From Hydrogenophilus sp. (GTDB lineage Bacteria; Pseudomonadota; Gammaproteobacteria; Burkholderiales; Thiobacillaceae): a DNA stretch of 64,000 nt. Shown one piece after another: positions 24,332 through 37,191 of the stretch. A program made the translations under genes and the position numbers. Within the stretch, counting starts at the first letter, position 1. The number at the start of each line of letters is the position of its first letter. The DNA lies in NCBI GenBank assembly GCA_020725265.1, contig DYFK01000001.1, positions 1 to 64,000 on the forward strand, read 5' to 3'. Below the pieces are notes generated by a model that was not told where the DNA came from, made no database searches, and saw only the letters and a program-made list of their open reading frames with translations.

Positions 24332-26289
24332 GGATGCTCCTCGCCGGAGCCGACATCGTCGGCGGCCTCGACATCGGTCACCTCCATGTCCGCCCCACCT
24401 TCCTCCGGATCGTGGCTGTCGACCGGCACACCGGCGTCGGGCAGCTTGCCCAGCAACCAATAATCGGCCACCTTGCGCGCCATCGGCGCGGCGGTGCCGC
24501 TGCCGCTGCCGCCGTTCTCGACCATCACCGCGATGACGATGCGCGGCGCGTCGGCCGGCGCGAAGGCGACGAACAGGGCATGGTCGCGATGCCGGGCGTG
24601 GATGCGGCTTTCATCGTAACGCGCGCCCTGCTTGATGCCGACCACCTGGGCGGTGCCGGTCTTGCCGGCGAACGCATAGGGAGCGTTGGCGCCGGCGCGC
24701 GCGGCGGTGCCACCCGGACTGGTCACCTCGACCATCGCCTCGCGGATCACACGCAGATGCGCCGGGTCCAGCTCCAGTTGCCCCAGCACCTGGGGTGCCG
24801 CATAGGCGATGCGACCGCTGACCGGCTCGCGCCAGGCGCGCAACAATTGCGGCCGGTAGATGGTGCCGTGATTGGCCAGCCCCATGGTCGCCACCGCCAG
24901 TTGCAGCGGAGTCGACAACATGTAGCCCTGACCGATCCCGGCGATCACCGTCTCGCCGGGATACCAGGGCTGCTTGAAGCGCCGGCGTTTCCAATCCGGC
25001 GTCGGCATCAGGCCAGCCAGCTCGCCATCGAGATCGATGCCGGTCTTGTCGCCGAAGCCGAAGCGGGACAGAAACCCGGACATGCGCTCGATCCCCATGT
25101 CGCGCGCCAGTCCGTAGTAATAGGTATCGCAGGACACGGCGATGGAACGCTTCAGATCGACGACGCCATGGCCATCCTTCTTCCAGTCCCGGTAGCGATG
25201 CGTGCTGCCCGGCAGGCTGAAATAGCCAGGATCGACGATGCTGTCGCCGGGCCGGCGCAGACCCAGTTCCAGTCCGGCCAAGCCGACGAACGGCTTGATC
25301 GTGGAGCCGGGCGGATAGACGCCGCGCAAGGCGCGGTTGACCAGCGGCCGATCGATGGAATCGTTCAGCTCCCGCCAGGTCGCGGTATCGATGCCGTCGA
25401 CGAACAGATTGGGATCGAAGCCCGGCCTGGAAACCAGCGCCAGCACGCCGCCGTTGCGCGGATCCAGCGCCACCAGGGCGCCGCGATAATCGCCGAACAC
25501 CTGTTCCGCGACCTGCTGTAGGCGGGCATCCAGATGCAGGTACAGGTTGTAGCCGGCCACCGGTGGCGTGCGCGAAAGCACGCGCACGGCGCGGCCGCCG
25601 GAGTCGGTCTCGACCTTCTCGATGCCGGTGCGGCCATGCAGCCAGGCCTCGTAACGGGCCTCCAGACCGAGCTTGCCGATGTGGTCGGTACCCCGGTAAT
25701 TGGCCAGACGGCCAGCCTCGCGCAGTTTGTCCTGATCGATCTGGCTGATGCGGCCGATATAGCCGACCACATGCGCGAAGCTGTCGCCGAACGGGTACTG
25801 ACGGAACAGCCGCGCCTTCACCTCGACCCCCGGGAAGCGGTAGCGGTTGACCGCGAACCGGGCGGCCTCCTCCTCGCCGAGCTGGTTGCGGATCGGAATG
25901 CTCTCGAAATCCTTGCGCTCGGCCAGCAGCTTGCGGAATCGACGGCGATCGCTTGCCTCGATCCGCACGATCTCCGCCAACCGGTCCAGGGTCTGATCGA
26001 GATCGGCGACCTTGTCCGGAGTGATTTCCAGGGTATAGGCGGCGTAATTCTGGGCCAGCACGGTATTGCCGCGGTCGTAGACGACACCCCGCGCCGGCGG
26101 CGCCGGCACCAGGGCGATCCGGTTGTTCTCCGCCAGCGCGTGGTAATGATCGAACTGCGCCACCTGCAACCAGGCGAAACGGGCGAACAGACCGACGAAC
26201 ATCAGCGCGGCCACGCCCCCCGCGATCTCCATGCGGCGCCGATAGCGCAGGAACTCCTGCTCCGGATTGATGAGTCGCAGCGTCGCCAC
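24328..26289 (-). CDS. mrdA: Penicillin-binding protein 2 (elongasome transpeptidase)
   Basis: The 653-residue protein has one N-terminal membrane anchor (about residues 22-40), the PBP dimerisation domain (PARGVVYDRGNTVLAQNYAAY segment, read from PARGVVYDR), and the transpeptidase domain with STIK (SxxK), SCDTYYYG (SxD in PBP2) and KTGTAQ. It starts with GTG at 26289, ten bases after mreD. It cross-links lateral-wall peptidoglycan with RodA. Confidence 0.95.
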   Translation of the reverse strand: MATLRLINPEQEFLRYRRRMEIAGGVAALMFVGLFARFAWLQVAQFDHYHALAENNRIALVPAPPARGVVYDRGNTVLAQNYAAYTLEITPDKVADLDQTLDRLAEIVRIEASDRRRFRKLLAERKDFESIPIRNQLGEEEAARFAVNRYRFPGVEVKARLFRQYPFGDSFAHVVGYIGRISQIDQDKLREAGRLANYRGTDHIGKLGLEARYEAWLHGRTGIEKVETDSGGRAVRVLSRTPPVAGYNLYLHLDARLQQVAEQVFGDYRGALVALDPRNGGVLALVSRPGFDPNLFVDGIDTATWRELNDSIDRPLVNRALRGVYPPGSTIKPFVGLAGLELGLRRPGDSIVDPGYFSLPGSTHRYRDWKKDGHGVVDLKRSIAVSCDTYYYGLARDMGIERMSGFLSRFGFGDKTGIDLDGELAGLMPTPDWKRRRFKQPWYPGETVIAGIGQGYMLSTPLQLAVATMGLANHGTIYRPQLLRAWREPVSGRIAYAAPQVLGQLELDPAHLRVIREAMVEVTSPGGTAARAGANAPYAFAGKTGTAQVVGIKQGARYDESRIHARHRDHALFVAFAPADAPRIVIAVMVENGGSGSGTAAPMARKVADYWLLGKLPDAGVPVDSHDPEEGGADMEVTDVEAADDVGSGEEHP

Positions 26290-26299
26290 TTCGGCCCCG

Positions 26300-26839
26300 T
26301 CAGCCCGGCTCGCGCGCGCCGCTGCTTTCCGGTCGTCCGGTCAGCCGATCGATCGTCCAGACCAATGGAATCCACAATGCCGCGCCAACCACGCCAGCGG
26401 CCAGCCAGCGCCAGTCGGCGAAGCCATGGCCCAGCAGCAGACCAAGGCCGAGCACCAGCGCCTCCTTGCCGACCAGGACCGGCGCCAGCTGCGGCGTCTG
26501 CCGGGCCGCGTCGAAATTTTCCAGCCGACGCCGCACCATCAACACGACGAAGGTCGCCGTGCAGTAAGCCAGCGCGTTCAGCCCCATGAGCACGCCGTGG
26601 GCGACGTCGATCAGCAGGCCGAGCGCGAACGCCGTGCCCAGACCGGCCAAGCGCGGCGCCCGGATATTCCAGTACAGCAGCGTCATGAGCACGAAATCGG
26701 GCACCAGCCAGCGTATCGTCCCCGCCCAGGGCAACAGGCTCAACGCCAGCGCCAACGCCAGACAGAGGTAGACCATCGGCCGCGTCGGCGGCCGGACCAA
26801 CTCGGCCCCCTGCGGCAGCAAGGGCTTGTCGCCATTCAT
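26300..26839 (-). CDS. mreD: Rod-shape-determining protein MreD
   Basis: A 179-residue polytopic membrane protein with about five hydrophobic helices and the typical WRWLAAGVVGAALWIPLVW C-terminal part; a conserved PDFVLMTLLYWNI segment is present. The start overlaps the mreC stop as ATGA. It links MreC to the PBP2-RodA synthase in the rod complex. Confidence 0.92.
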   Translation of the reverse strand: MNGDKPLLPQGAELVRPPTRPMVYLCLALALALSLLPWAGTIRWLVPDFVLMTLLYWNIRAPRLAGLGTAFALGLLIDVAHGVLMGLNALAYCTATFVVLMVRRRLENFDAARQTPQLAPVLVGKEALVLGLGLLLGHGFADWRWLAAGVVGAALWIPLVWTIDRLTGRPESSGAREPG

Positions 26840-27708
26840 CGCCGGCCACCTTTTGAAGCCGGAGCGGCAACCGCCGGCTCCGGCCGCAATACCGCGATAT
26901 GCCGGTAGCGGCCGACACCAGCCAGCGGTCGACAATAGGCACTGGCGAAAGGGGTATGGCGCGGCGGCTCGGTACGCACCACCTCCGCGACTGGGATTCC
27001 GGCCGGATAGACGCCGTCGATGCCGGAGGTATGCAACAGGTCTCCCGCCTGGACGTCGGCGTGCATGTCCAGGAAACGGATGACCAGCTGATTGTCCGAA
27101 CCCTGGCCGGACACGATCAGACGCAACCCGGTACGCAGATTCTGGACCGGCGCGTCTTGGTCGCGATCGGTCAGCAGGGTTACTTCCGCGGTCCATGGAA
27201 ACACCCGGGTTACCTGGCCGATCAGGCCGACCGCGTCGACCACCGGCAGCCCCGGCTGAATACCGTGGCCGGAGCCGCGATTGATGACGACCTTGCGGGA
27301 AAAAGGGTCCGGAGCGGTTTCCATGATCTCGCCCACGACCGCGCTCATGCCGGGGCGCGTCGGCAAATTCAGGAGCGCGCGCAAACGTTCATTCTCGGCG
27401 ACCAGAGCATGACGATCCTGGAGATCCATGCCCAGGCGATCGCGCTGCTCGCGCAAGCGGGCGTTGTCGACCACCAGCTCGCCGTGGGTCACGAAGAAGC
27501 CGGCGACATGCTGCGCCCATTCCCAGGGCCAGGCCAACGCCATCTGAGCCGGATGCAACAGCGCGTTGACACCGGCGCGAACCTGCGCCAGCGTCGTGTA
27601 TCGGGCATCCAGCGCAAGCAGGAACAGGCCCAACAGGAAGTAAAGCCCGAAACGCGCGGGCAGGCCCATTTCGCGAACGAAAAGCGGGGCCTGGGGCGCG
27701 GCGGACAT
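26836..27708 (-). CDS. mreC: Rod-shape-determining protein MreC
   Basis: The 290-residue product has one N-terminal membrane span (about residues 19-37), a periplasmic coiled coil (ELVVDNARLREQRDRLGMD and following), and the MreC beta domain (KVVINRGSGHGIQPGLPVVDA, VTLLTDRDQDAPV). It lies between mreB and mreD in the conserved order and activates PBP2. Confidence 0.94.
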   Translation of the reverse strand: MSAAPQAPLFVREMGLPARFGLYFLLGLFLLALDARYTTLAQVRAGVNALLHPAQMALAWPWEWAQHVAGFFVTHGELVVDNARLREQRDRLGMDLQDRHALVAENERLRALLNLPTRPGMSAVVGEIMETAPDPFSRKVVINRGSGHGIQPGLPVVDAVGLIGQVTRVFPWTAEVTLLTDRDQDAPVQNLRTGLRLIVSGQGSDNQLVIRFLDMHADVQAGDLLHTSGIDGVYPAGIPVAEVVRTEPPRHTPFASAYCRPLAGVGRYRHIAVLRPEPAVAAPASKGGRR

Positions 27709-27809
27709 GAAGGCGTGGGATTTGTTGAAGGTCGGTGGCGACGAGCGGGTGGGTGGTCAGACCGGGATCGATACGCGCCGCCAGCCAACCGCCACCGGCG
27801 AGGACCGGA

Positions 27810-28892
<1,083 letters not shown>

Positions 28893-28929
28893 CTACACGG
28901 CCTGATTCATAGGCCTGAGCTTACCCCCC

Positions 28930-29226
28930 ATGTCGCTATCCCACGACGACGTCAAACGCATCGCCAGGCTGGCCCGCATCCGTGTCGACGACGACGAGGC
29001 CGCCGGTTACCGCGACCAGCTGAACGGCATTTTCGGCCTGATCGAGGAAATGCAGGCCATCGACACCCGCGGAGTCGAGCCGATGGCGCACGCGCGCGAT
29101 GTATTCCAGCGCCTGCGCGCCGACCAGCCCGACCAGCCCGATCAGACCGATCGCCGCGACGCCTTCCAGGCAGTGGCCCCGCAAGTCGAGGACGGCCTGT
29201 ATCTGGTGCCCAAGGTCATCGAATGA
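28930..29226 (+). CDS. gatC: Asp-tRNA(Asn)/Glu-tRNA(Gln) amidotransferase subunit C
   Basis: This small 98-residue subunit stabilises GatA-GatB. The N-terminal [14 protein letters not shown] helix and the C-terminal [16 protein letters not shown] are characteristic. A tandem [10 protein letters not shown] stretch lies in the linker, possibly a microrepeat expansion. It leads the gatC-gatA-unknown-gatB run, facing mreB. With GatCAB and a tRNA-Gln gene in the window, indirect amidation of Asn- or Gln-tRNA is likely in this organism. Confidence 0.94.
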   Translation: MSLSHDDVKRIARLARIRVDDDEAAGYRDQLNGIFGLIEEMQAIDTRGVEPMAHARDVFQRLRADQPDQPDQTDRRDAFQAVAPQVEDGLYLVPKVIE

Positions 29227-29298
29227 ACGGGGTGGGGAGGTTCGACGGTTTTCCTCGAGCCGCCGACTTCCCACCACGATCACTATCCATCGTCATCC

Positions 29299-30752
<1,454 letters not shown>

Positions 30753-30756
<4 letters not shown>

Positions 30757-31082
30757 CCACCCCGCTCGCCAGGCGTTACGACGACGCCGAACTGCGCCGG
30801 ATCATCGAACAGGGACTGATCTACATGTGCGCCTGCCCGGCCCAGGTCGCCGAACAGCTGCTCAAGCTGCGCGGCCTGCATGGCTACCAGGCGGACTGCA
30901 TGGAACAGGGGCCGGTCTCGGCCGAGGCGCATCGAAGCATCGCCATCGCCACCGCGCGCGCGCACGATGAACTGGAAAACTGCCTGGATGAAGTACTGGC
31001 GATCGAGGGCTGGGACCGTTCGACCCTGACCATGCCGGAAGGTCTGCGCCGGCTCCGGGACGAACGCATCGACCAGCCCTGA
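30753..31082 (+). CDS. Unknown protein encoded between gatA and gatB
   Basis: A 109-residue soluble protein, mostly predicted helix, with a compact Cys pair in YMCACP and a single further Cys in YQADCMEQG. It is coupled to gatA by ATGA and followed by gatB after 36 bases, so it is co-transcribed with the amidotransferase. Base composition and codon use match its neighbours. I do not recognise the family. Its placement suggests a role tied to the GatCAB complex or simply to the operon. Confidence 0.8.
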
Positions 31083-31118
31083 GCAGCCGGGGCCACCAGG
31101 ATTTCAAGGATAGTCGCC

Positions 31119-32609
31119 ATGCAATGGGAAACCGTCATCGGGCTGGAAATCCATGCCCAGCTTTCGACCCGCTCGAAAATCTTCTCCGGCGCGCCAACCG
31201 CCTTTGGCGCCGCGCCCAATACCCAGGCTTGCGCGGTCGACATCGCCCTGCCCGGCGTGCTGCCTGTGCTCAACCGGGGCGCGGTGGAACGGGCAATCCG
31301 CTTCGGTCTCGCCATCGGCGCCCGACTCAACCGGGTCAACGTGTTCGACCGCAAGAATTACTTCTACCCCGATCTGCCCAAGGGCTACCAGATCAGCCAG
31401 TTCGCGCTGCCCATCGTCGAGGGTGGTTCGATCGACATCCAGGTCGGCGAGGACACCAAGACCATCCGCCTGACCCGCGCCCATCTGGAGGAAGACGCCG
31501 GCAAGTCGCTGCACGAGGATTACCACGGCATGACCGGCATCGACCTGAACCGCGCCGGCACGCCGCTACTGGAGATCGTCTCCGAGCCGGACATGCGCTC
31601 CGCCGCCGAGGCCGTGGCCTACGCCAGGGCGCTGCATACCTTGGTGACCTGGATCGGCATCTGCGACGGCAACATGCAGGAAGGCAGCTTCCGGGTCGAT
31701 GCCAACGTTTCCGTGCGCCCCCGGGGACAGGCCGAATTCGGTACCCGGCGCGAGATCAAGAACCTCAACTCGTTCCGTTTCCTGGAACAGGCCATCGATT
31801 ACGAGATCCGCTGGCAGATCGAACGGATCGAGGACGGCCACGCCATCCAGCAGGCCACCGTGCTGTTCGACCCGGACACCGGCGAGACGCGCATGATGCG
31901 CAGCAAGGAAGACGCCCACGACTACCGCTACTTCCCCGACCCCGACCTGCTGCCGGTGAAGCTGGAGGAAGACTGGATCGAGCAGGTGCGCGCCGAACTG
32001 CCGGAATTGCCCGGTGCGATGCGGGAGCGCTTCCAGCGTGAATACGGCCTGTCGGCCTACGATGCCAGGCAACTCACTGGCAGGCTTGAGTTAGCGAGAT
32101 TCTTCACCAGCACGGTGTCACTAACTGGTGCCAATAAGGCCAAACAAGTCGCCAACTGGATCATGGGTGAAGTTTCCCGGCGACTGAATGCACAAAATCT
32201 TCCAATTGAAGCTTGCCCTGTTCCTTCGGAAACATTGGCGCAGATGGTTTCATTGATTGATCAAGGAATCATTAGCCACAAAGCGGCAAAGGATGTGCTG
32301 TTCCCCCACCTTTGGGAATTGGGGCAACAAGTGCTTGCAGGCACAGGAACCCTGTCGTTCCCGACGCAAGACGGCGCCGTCGAGTCAATAATTATCCAAA
32401 AGGGTTTAGCGCAGCAGAATGATGCTGCAGGCTTGGAGAAAATTATCGACGAGGTCATGGCCGCCACCCCGAAATCGGTCGAGGAATTCCGCGCCGGCAA
32501 GGAAAAGGCGTTCAACGCCCTGGTCGGTCAGGTCATGAAAGCCACCCGGGGCAAGGCCAATCCGGCCCAGGTCAACGAGTTGCTGCGGGCGAAACTCAGC
32601 GCGGGCTGA
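31119..32609 (+). CDS. gatB: Asp-tRNA(Asn)/Glu-tRNA(Gln) amidotransferase subunit B
   Basis: The 496-residue subunit activates and amidates the mischarged tRNA. Its N-terminal cradle is typical ([49 protein letters not shown]). A helical domain and the C-terminal YqeY-like tail ([16 protein letters not shown]) complete it. Residues of about 316-444 are encoded by DNA with much lower G+C and different codon choice than the rest of the gene, without loss of frame (see the separate entry). The stop lies 14 bases inside the 3' end of the convergent DUF4124 gene. Confidence 0.97.
   Translation: MQWETVIGLEIHAQLSTRSKIFSGAPTAFGAAPNTQACAVDIALPGVLPVLNRGAVERAIRFGLAIGARLNRVNVFDRKNYFYPDLPKGYQISQFALPIVEGGSIDIQVGEDTKTIRLTRAHLEEDAGKSLHEDYHGMTGIDLNRAGTPLLEIVSEPDMRSAAEAVAYARALHTLVTWIGICDGNMQEGSFRVDANVSVRPRGQAEFGTRREIKNLNSFRFLEQAIDYEIRWQIERIEDGHAIQQATVLFDPDTGETRMMRSKEDAHDYRYFPDPDLLPVKLEEDWIEQVRAELPELPGAMRERFQREYGLSAYDARQLTGRLELARFFTSTVSLTGANKAKQVANWIMGEVSRRLNAQNLPIEACPVPSETLAQMVSLIDQGIISHKAAKDVLFPHLWELGQQVLAGTGTLSFPTQDGAVESIIIQKGLAQQNDAAGLEKIIDEVMAATPKSVEEFRAGKEKAFNALVGQVMKATRGKANPAQVNELLRAKLSAG
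32064..32450 (+). other. Low-GC mosaic block inside gatB
   Basis: By hand count, 181 of 360 bases (50%) in 32101-32460 are G or C, against 63-65% in single 60-base lines on either side (31921-31980 and 32461-32520). Codons such as TTA, ATT, AAT, CAA and ACA that are rare elsewhere in the window cluster here. The frame and the expected GatB domain are kept. This fits homologous replacement by DNA from a lower-GC relative. The edges are approximate. Confidence 0.75.
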
Positions 32610-33237
32610 CCGCGCCGCCGCGTTTGAGTTCGAGGTAGCGCGCCTTGTCGGCCGCGAACCGCGCCTTGATTTCCTCGATCGCCTTTTCCCGCTGACCGAT
32701 CAGCAGGCTCACCCGCGCCAGATCCTCGGTCGCCTCCTCGCGCATCTGGGCGAACAGCCTGGGCGGCTCACGGCCAGCCTTCTCATGGCCGGCGATCTGG
32801 CCATTGGCGTAGGCCAACTTCTCGGCGGCGGCGTTCAGACGCGTCTTCAATCCCTTGAGGTTGAGCGCCTCCAGTTCGAGCGCGCGGTCGCGCGCAAGAT
32901 CGATTTCCTGCTCGCTGACGTAAGTCGTCAACAGCGACAGGTCATGGCGGCGACGCGCTTCCTGCTGCCGCCGTGCCTCCTCCGCGCGCGCCGCCACCTC
33001 CTCGCGCCGGCGGACTTCCTCCGGCGTCAGCCGCGTGCGCGGCGCCTCCTTGACCACGCGCCCCTGCTTGTCGAGTTCGACATGGCCCATGCCCGACTGC
33101 TTTTGCGGCATGACATCGCTGTAATGGACCTTGCCGTCGGCATCGACCCAACGATAGGTGGTGGCGGCGGCCGACGTCGCCACGCACGTCGCCAGCATCA
33201 GCGGCGGGATCAGGGCGGCGTGGCGAGCGAATCGCAT
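32596..33237 (-). CDS. DUF4124-domain periplasmic protein
   Basis: The 213-residue product has a signal peptide ([25 protein letters not shown]), then the DUF4124 motif [19 protein letters not shown] long charged coiled-coil region follows ([19 protein letters not shown] and more), unlike the short canonical DUF4124 proteins. It is coupled to pyrE by ATGA and overlaps the 3' end of gatB by 14 bases. The function is unknown; a periplasmic scaffold is plausible. Confidence 0.87.
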   Translation of the reverse strand: MRFARHAALIPPLMLATCVATSAAATTYRWVDADGKVHYSDVMPQKQSGMGHVELDKQGRVVKEAPRTRLTPEEVRRREEVAARAEEARRQQEARRRHDLSLLTTYVSEQEIDLARDRALELEALNLKGLKTRLNAAAEKLAYANGQIAGHEKAGREPPRLFAQMREEATEDLARVSLLIGQREKAIEEIKARFAADKARYLELKRGGAVSPR

Positions 33238-33899
33238 CAGGCGCGCACTCCGTAGGTGGCGCGGTAAGCCTCGATGGCGGCCAGCGTCGCCGACCATTCC
33301 GGCCGGGCCGCCCGCCGCGTCGACAGGAAACCGGCGAGATCGTCGAGATTGACGATACTGATCACCGGCAAGCCGTAGTCGCGACTCACTTCCTGAACGG
33401 CGGAAAGTTGACCCAGCCCGCGTTCCATGCGGTCGAGCGCGATGGCGACGCCGCATGGCGTGGCGCCGGCGGCGCGGATCAGCTCGACCGATTCGCGCAC
33501 CGAAGTACCGGCGGAGATGACATCGTCGACGATGAGCACGCGCCCGGCCAGTGGCGCGCCGACGATGTGGCCGCCCTCGCCGTGGTCCTTGGCTTCCTTG
33601 CGGTTGTAGCTGAACGGCAGGTTGCGGCCTTCGGCGGCGAACGCCACCGCCAGCGTCGAAACCAGCGGGATGCCCTTGTAAGCGGGGCCGAACAGGCCGT
33701 CGAACGCCAGGCCGGAAGCGTCGATGGCCTTGGCGTAGAATTCGCCGAGTTTTTTCAGCGACAGGCCGTCGTTGAACAGGCCGGCGTTGAAGAAATACGG
33801 ACTCAGGCGGCCGGCCTTGGTCTTGAATTCGCCGAACAGCAACACCTGCTGGCCAATGGCGAACTCGAGAAACTCCGCTTTGAAATCCGACACCGTCAT
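33237..33899 (-). CDS. pyrE: Orotate phosphoribosyltransferase
   Basis: This 220-residue pyrimidine enzyme converts orotate and PRPP to OMP. Motifs are [38 protein letters not shown] (catalytic loop) and the PRPP-binding [18 protein letters not shown]. The start at 33899 is the conserved [15 protein letters not shown]. It is divergent from xth, with the starts only 15 bases apart. Confidence 0.97.
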   Translation of the reverse strand: MTVSDFKAEFLEFAIGQQVLLFGEFKTKAGRLSPYFFNAGLFNDGLSLKKLGEFYAKAIDASGLAFDGLFGPAYKGIPLVSTLAVAFAAEGRNLPFSYNRKEAKDHGEGGHIVGAPLAGRVLIVDDVISAGTSVRESVELIRAAGATPCGVAIALDRMERGLGQLSAVQEVSRDYGLPVISIVNLDDLAGFLSTRRAARPEWSATLAAIEAYRATYGVRA

Positions 33900-33914
33900 C
33901 ACTCCTTGCCACCC

Positions 33915-34694
33915 ATGCGTATCATCAGTCTGAATCTTAACGGAATTCGTTCCGCAGCCAGCAAAGGCGTGTTCGCCTGGCTGCCCGAACAGGACGCCGA
34001 CATCGTCTGCGTTCAGGAGCTCAAGGCCCAGGCCGCCGACCTGAGCGCCGAAATGCTCAACCCGCCCGGCCATTTCGGCTATTTCCATTACGCCGAGAAA
34101 AAAGGCTACAGCGGCGTCGGTCTGTATGCCCGCCGGCAGCCGGAAGTGATCGTCGAAGGCCTGGGCATCACCGACATCGATGCCGAGGGCCGCTACCTGG
34201 AAGCACGGTTCGGCGATCTTTCCGTGGTCTCGCTCTACCTGCCATCCGGTTCCAGCGGCGAACACCGCCAGGCCGCCAAGTTCGCGTTCATGGAGCGCTT
34301 CCTGCCGCATCTGCGAGCCCAGGCCGAGTCCGGCCGGGAAATCATCCTGTGCGGCGACTGGAACATCGCCCATACCGAAAAGGATCTGAAAAACTGGAAG
34401 AGCAACCAGAAGAATTCCGGCTTCCTGCCGGAAGAACGCGCCTGGATGTCCGAAGTGCTCGACCGGCTCGGCTGGGTCGACGTCTACCGCCGCCTGTACC
34501 CGGACGCCGAGGGCGAGGGCTACACTTGGTGGAGCAACCGCGGCCAGGCCTGGGCGAAGAACGTCGGCTGGCGCATCGATTACCAGCTCGCGACGCCGGG
34601 AATCGCCGCCACCGCGCGCGCAGCCCGCGTCCACAAGGACACCCGCTTTTCCGACCACGCGCCGCTGATCGTCGACTACGACCATGCCTTCTAA
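33915..34694 (+). CDS. xth: Exodeoxyribonuclease III/AP endonuclease
   Basis: A 259-residue DNA-repair nuclease of the EEP family. Visible are [14 protein letters not shown], the metal ligand Glu in CVQELKAQ, the [12 protein letters not shown] loop and the C-terminal [11 protein letters not shown] with the catalytic His. The stop overlaps the ampG start by 11 bases, so the genes are probably co-transcribed. Confidence 0.95.
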   Translation: MRIISLNLNGIRSAASKGVFAWLPEQDADIVCVQELKAQAADLSAEMLNPPGHFGYFHYAEKKGYSGVGLYARRQPEVIVEGLGITDIDAEGRYLEARFGDLSVVSLYLPSGSSGEHRQAAKFAFMERFLPHLRAQAESGREIILCGDWNIAHTEKDLKNWKSNQKNSGFLPEERAWMSEVLDRLGWVDVYRRLYPDAEGEGYTWWSNRGQAWAKNVGWRIDYQLATPGIAATARAARVHKDTRFSDHAPLIVDYDHAF

Positions 34695-36192
34695 CCTGGC
34701 TTCCCTGCACCGGCTGGTCGCCGTCCTGTTCCTCGGTTTCGCCTCCGGCCTGCCGCTGGCGCTGACTGGCCAGGCCATGCAGGCCTGGCTGACGGTGGAC
34801 GGCGTCGACCTCGCCACCATCGGCTTTCTCGGCCTGGTCGGCATTCCCTACACCTTCAAGTTCCTCTGGGCGCCGCTGATGGACCGCTTCGAGCCGCCTT
34901 TCCTGGGGCGGCGGCGCGGCTGGCTGGTGCTGACCCAACTGGCGCTGGCGGCCATGCTGTATCTGATGTCCGGTCTGTCGCCGGCCGCCGCGCCGCTGCC
35001 GTTCGCGGCGGCGGCGGTGCTGGTGGCCTTCCTGTCGGCCTCGCAGGACGTGGTGGTGGACGCCTATCGCACCGACGTGCTGGAGGCGCGCGAGCGTGGC
35101 CTGGGCGCTTCGATGTCGGTGTTCGGCTACCGCGTGGCGATGATCCTGTCCGGCGGCATCAGCCTGATCTGGGCCGAGCAATGGGGCAGCTGGGGCCAGG
35201 TCTACCAGGTCATGGCAGCCATCTTCCTGGTCGCCGCCGTGGTTTCGCTGCTCACCCTGCCGCGCGTCAGCGCCGCGCTGAAGCCGCTGGCCTCGGCGCC
35301 GGGACGGGAATTGCTCGGCTTTGTCGCCATGCTCGCCGGCGTGCTGGTCGGCGCCTTCGCCGCGCGCGCGCTGCTGATCGGCCTGGGCCTGGACCCGGAT
35401 GACGCCAACAAGTGGATCCAGTTGCTGTTCATCATGGCCAGCATCGCCGCCGCCCTGCCGCTCGGCTACTGGGCCGCGCGGCGCGCCGGCTTCGAGACGC
35501 TCAACCGCTCGCTCGACAGCTTCCTCCTCCAGCCCGGCGCCATCGCCTTCCTGGTGCTGATCGTGCTTTACAAGCTGGGCGACGCCTTCGCCGGCGTGCT
35601 GACCACGCCGTTCCTGATCAAGGGCCTGGCGTTCACCCAGGCGGAAGTCGGCATCGTCAACAAGATCATCGGCATCTGGCTGACCATCTTCGGCGCGCTC
35701 GCGGCCGGCGCCATCATGCTGCGCATCAGCCTGTACAAGGCGCTGTTGGTGTTCGGCATCCTGCAACTGCTGTCGAATTTCGGCTTCTACGTGCTCGCCG
35801 TGCTCGGCAAGGGCGCCTGGGGCGGCTTCACGCTGCCGCCGTTCGATCTCGGCTTCGTCGCCATCGACACGCCGCAGCACATCGACACCCTGCTGATGAG
35901 CGTCATCGCCTTCGAGAACGTCACCGGCGGCATGGGCACGGCGGCCTTCGTCGCGCTGCTCATGAGTCTGTGCAACCACCGCTTCACCGCCACCCACTAC
36001 GCGCTGCTGTCGGCGCTGGCGGCGGTCGGCCGCATCTACGTCAGCCCGCTGTCCGGGGTGCTGTCGGAAGCCATCGGCTGGCCGGCGTTCTTCCTGTTCT
36101 CGGTGGCGGCGGCGGTGCCGGGCATCTGGATGGTGTGGCGCATGCGCGCGGCGATCACCGGACTGAACGGCAACAAGGAGACCAAGACATGA
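34684..36192 (+). CDS. ampG: AmpG-type muropeptide permease (MFS)
   Basis: The 502-residue membrane protein imports anhydro-muropeptides for wall recycling. It begins with [22 protein letters not shown], a typical AmpG first helix, followed by [16 protein letters not shown] and about a dozen or more hydrophobic spans. The [16 protein letters not shown] motif is well conserved. The end overlaps the reductase gene by ATGA. It complements the peptidoglycan genes at 20-29 kb. Confidence 0.93.
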   Translation: MPSNLASLHRLVAVLFLGFASGLPLALTGQAMQAWLTVDGVDLATIGFLGLVGIPYTFKFLWAPLMDRFEPPFLGRRRGWLVLTQLALAAMLYLMSGLSPAAAPLPFAAAAVLVAFLSASQDVVVDAYRTDVLEARERGLGASMSVFGYRVAMILSGGISLIWAEQWGSWGQVYQVMAAIFLVAAVVSLLTLPRVSAALKPLASAPGRELLGFVAMLAGVLVGAFAARALLIGLGLDPDDANKWIQLLFIMASIAAALPLGYWAARRAGFETLNRSLDSFLLQPGAIAFLVLIVLYKLGDAFAGVLTTPFLIKGLAFTQAEVGIVNKIIGIWLTIFGALAAGAIMLRISLYKALLVFGILQLLSNFGFYVLAVLGKGAWGGFTLPPFDLGFVAIDTPQHIDTLLMSVIAFENVTGGMGTAAFVALLMSLCNHRFTATHYALLSALAAVGRIYVSPLSGVLSEAIGWPAFFLFSVAAAVPGIWMVWRMRAAITGLNGNKETKT

Positions 36193-37172
36193 GCTATCGC
36201 GCCCTGCTGCTGCGCAACCAACCGGAGTTTTCCGCGCGCATCGAGACCCTGGACGACGCCGATCTGCCCGAGGGCGACGTCGAACTGCGCATCGACTATT
36301 CCACGCTGAACTACAAGGACGCGCTGGCACTGGGCAACACCAGCCCCATCGTGCGCGCCTGGCCGATGGTCGCCGGCATCGACGCCGCCGGCACGGTGAC
36401 CGCTTCGACCCACACCGGTTTCCAACCGGGCGACGCCGTGGTGTTGAACGGCTGGGGCCTGGGCGAGACGCGCTGGGGCGGGCTGGCCGAGAAGACCCGC
36501 GCGCCCGGTGACTGGTTGGTGAAACTGCCGCCACCGCTGACCCTGCGCGACGCCGCCGGCATCGGCACCGCCGGCTACACCGCGGCGATGTGCGTGCAGG
36601 CATTGGAACGGCACGGCCTGACGCCGGCCGACGGTCCGCTGCTGGTCACCGGCGCCACCGGTGGCGTTGGCTCCATCGCCGTGATGCTGCTGGCGCGCGC
36701 CGGCTTCGAGGTCGTCGCGGTCAGCGGCAAGGTCGACGCCGCCGATTATCTGCGTCGCCTGGGCGCCGCCGAGGTGCTGGCGCGCGCCGAGCTCGCCACG
36801 CCCGGCAAGCCACTGCAAAAGGAGACTTACGCCGGCGTCGTCGACACCCTCGGCAGCCACGCGCTGGCCAACGCCTGCGCGCGGGTACGCCGCAATGGCG
36901 CGGTGGCGGCCTGCGGCCTGGCCATGGGCATGGATTTCCCGGCGACGGTGGCGCCCTTCATCCTGCGTGGTGTCACGCTATACGGCATCGACTCGGTGTA
37001 CGCCGACATCGGCCGCCGGCGCGCGGCCTGGGACCTGCTGGCGGCGCGGCTCACCGCCAGTGATCTGACCGGCATCACGCGGGAAATCGGTCTGGAGGAA
37101 TGTGTCCCAGCAGCCGCCGGACTGCGCGCCGGCACGATGACCGGGCGCTATCTGGTCGACCTTCGGCGCTGA
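36189..37172 (+). CDS. acuI: Acryloyl-CoA reductase/YhdH-type quinone oxidoreductase (MDR family)
   Basis: A 327-residue NADPH-dependent reductase of the medium-chain dehydrogenase superfamily, without the zinc sites. DYSTLNYKDALALGN, GIDAAGTVTAS, the Rossmann motif LVTGATGGVGSIAVMLL, and the C-terminal TMTGRYLVDL match the AcuI/YhdH subgroup. Likely substrates are acryloyl-CoA or related enoyl compounds. It is coupled to ampG by ATGA, although no functional link is apparent. Confidence 0.87.
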   Translation: MSYRALLLRNQPEFSARIETLDDADLPEGDVELRIDYSTLNYKDALALGNTSPIVRAWPMVAGIDAAGTVTASTHTGFQPGDAVVLNGWGLGETRWGGLAEKTRAPGDWLVKLPPPLTLRDAAGIGTAGYTAAMCVQALERHGLTPADGPLLVTGATGGVGSIAVMLLARAGFEVVAVSGKVDAADYLRRLGAAEVLARAELATPGKPLQKETYAGVVDTLGSHALANACARVRRNGAVAACGLAMGMDFPATVAPFILRGVTLYGIDSVYADIGRRRAAWDLLAARLTASDLTGITREIGLEECVPAAAGLRAGTMTGRYLVDLRR

Positions 37173-37191
37173 TCTCGACGCGCGGCCCGGT

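Noticed and set aside
32064-32450. Insertion-sequence remnant in gatB
   Set aside because: No inverted ends or target duplication, and the GatB domain continues in frame; replacement fits better.
33900-34844. Long upstream extension of the pyrE frame
   Set aside because: It is antisense to xth and ampG; PyrE homology starts at 33899.
34342-36603. 753-codon minus-strand open frame opposite ampG and acuI
   Set aside because: Low-complexity Arg/Gln/Gly product with no motif; a high-GC antisense artefact.
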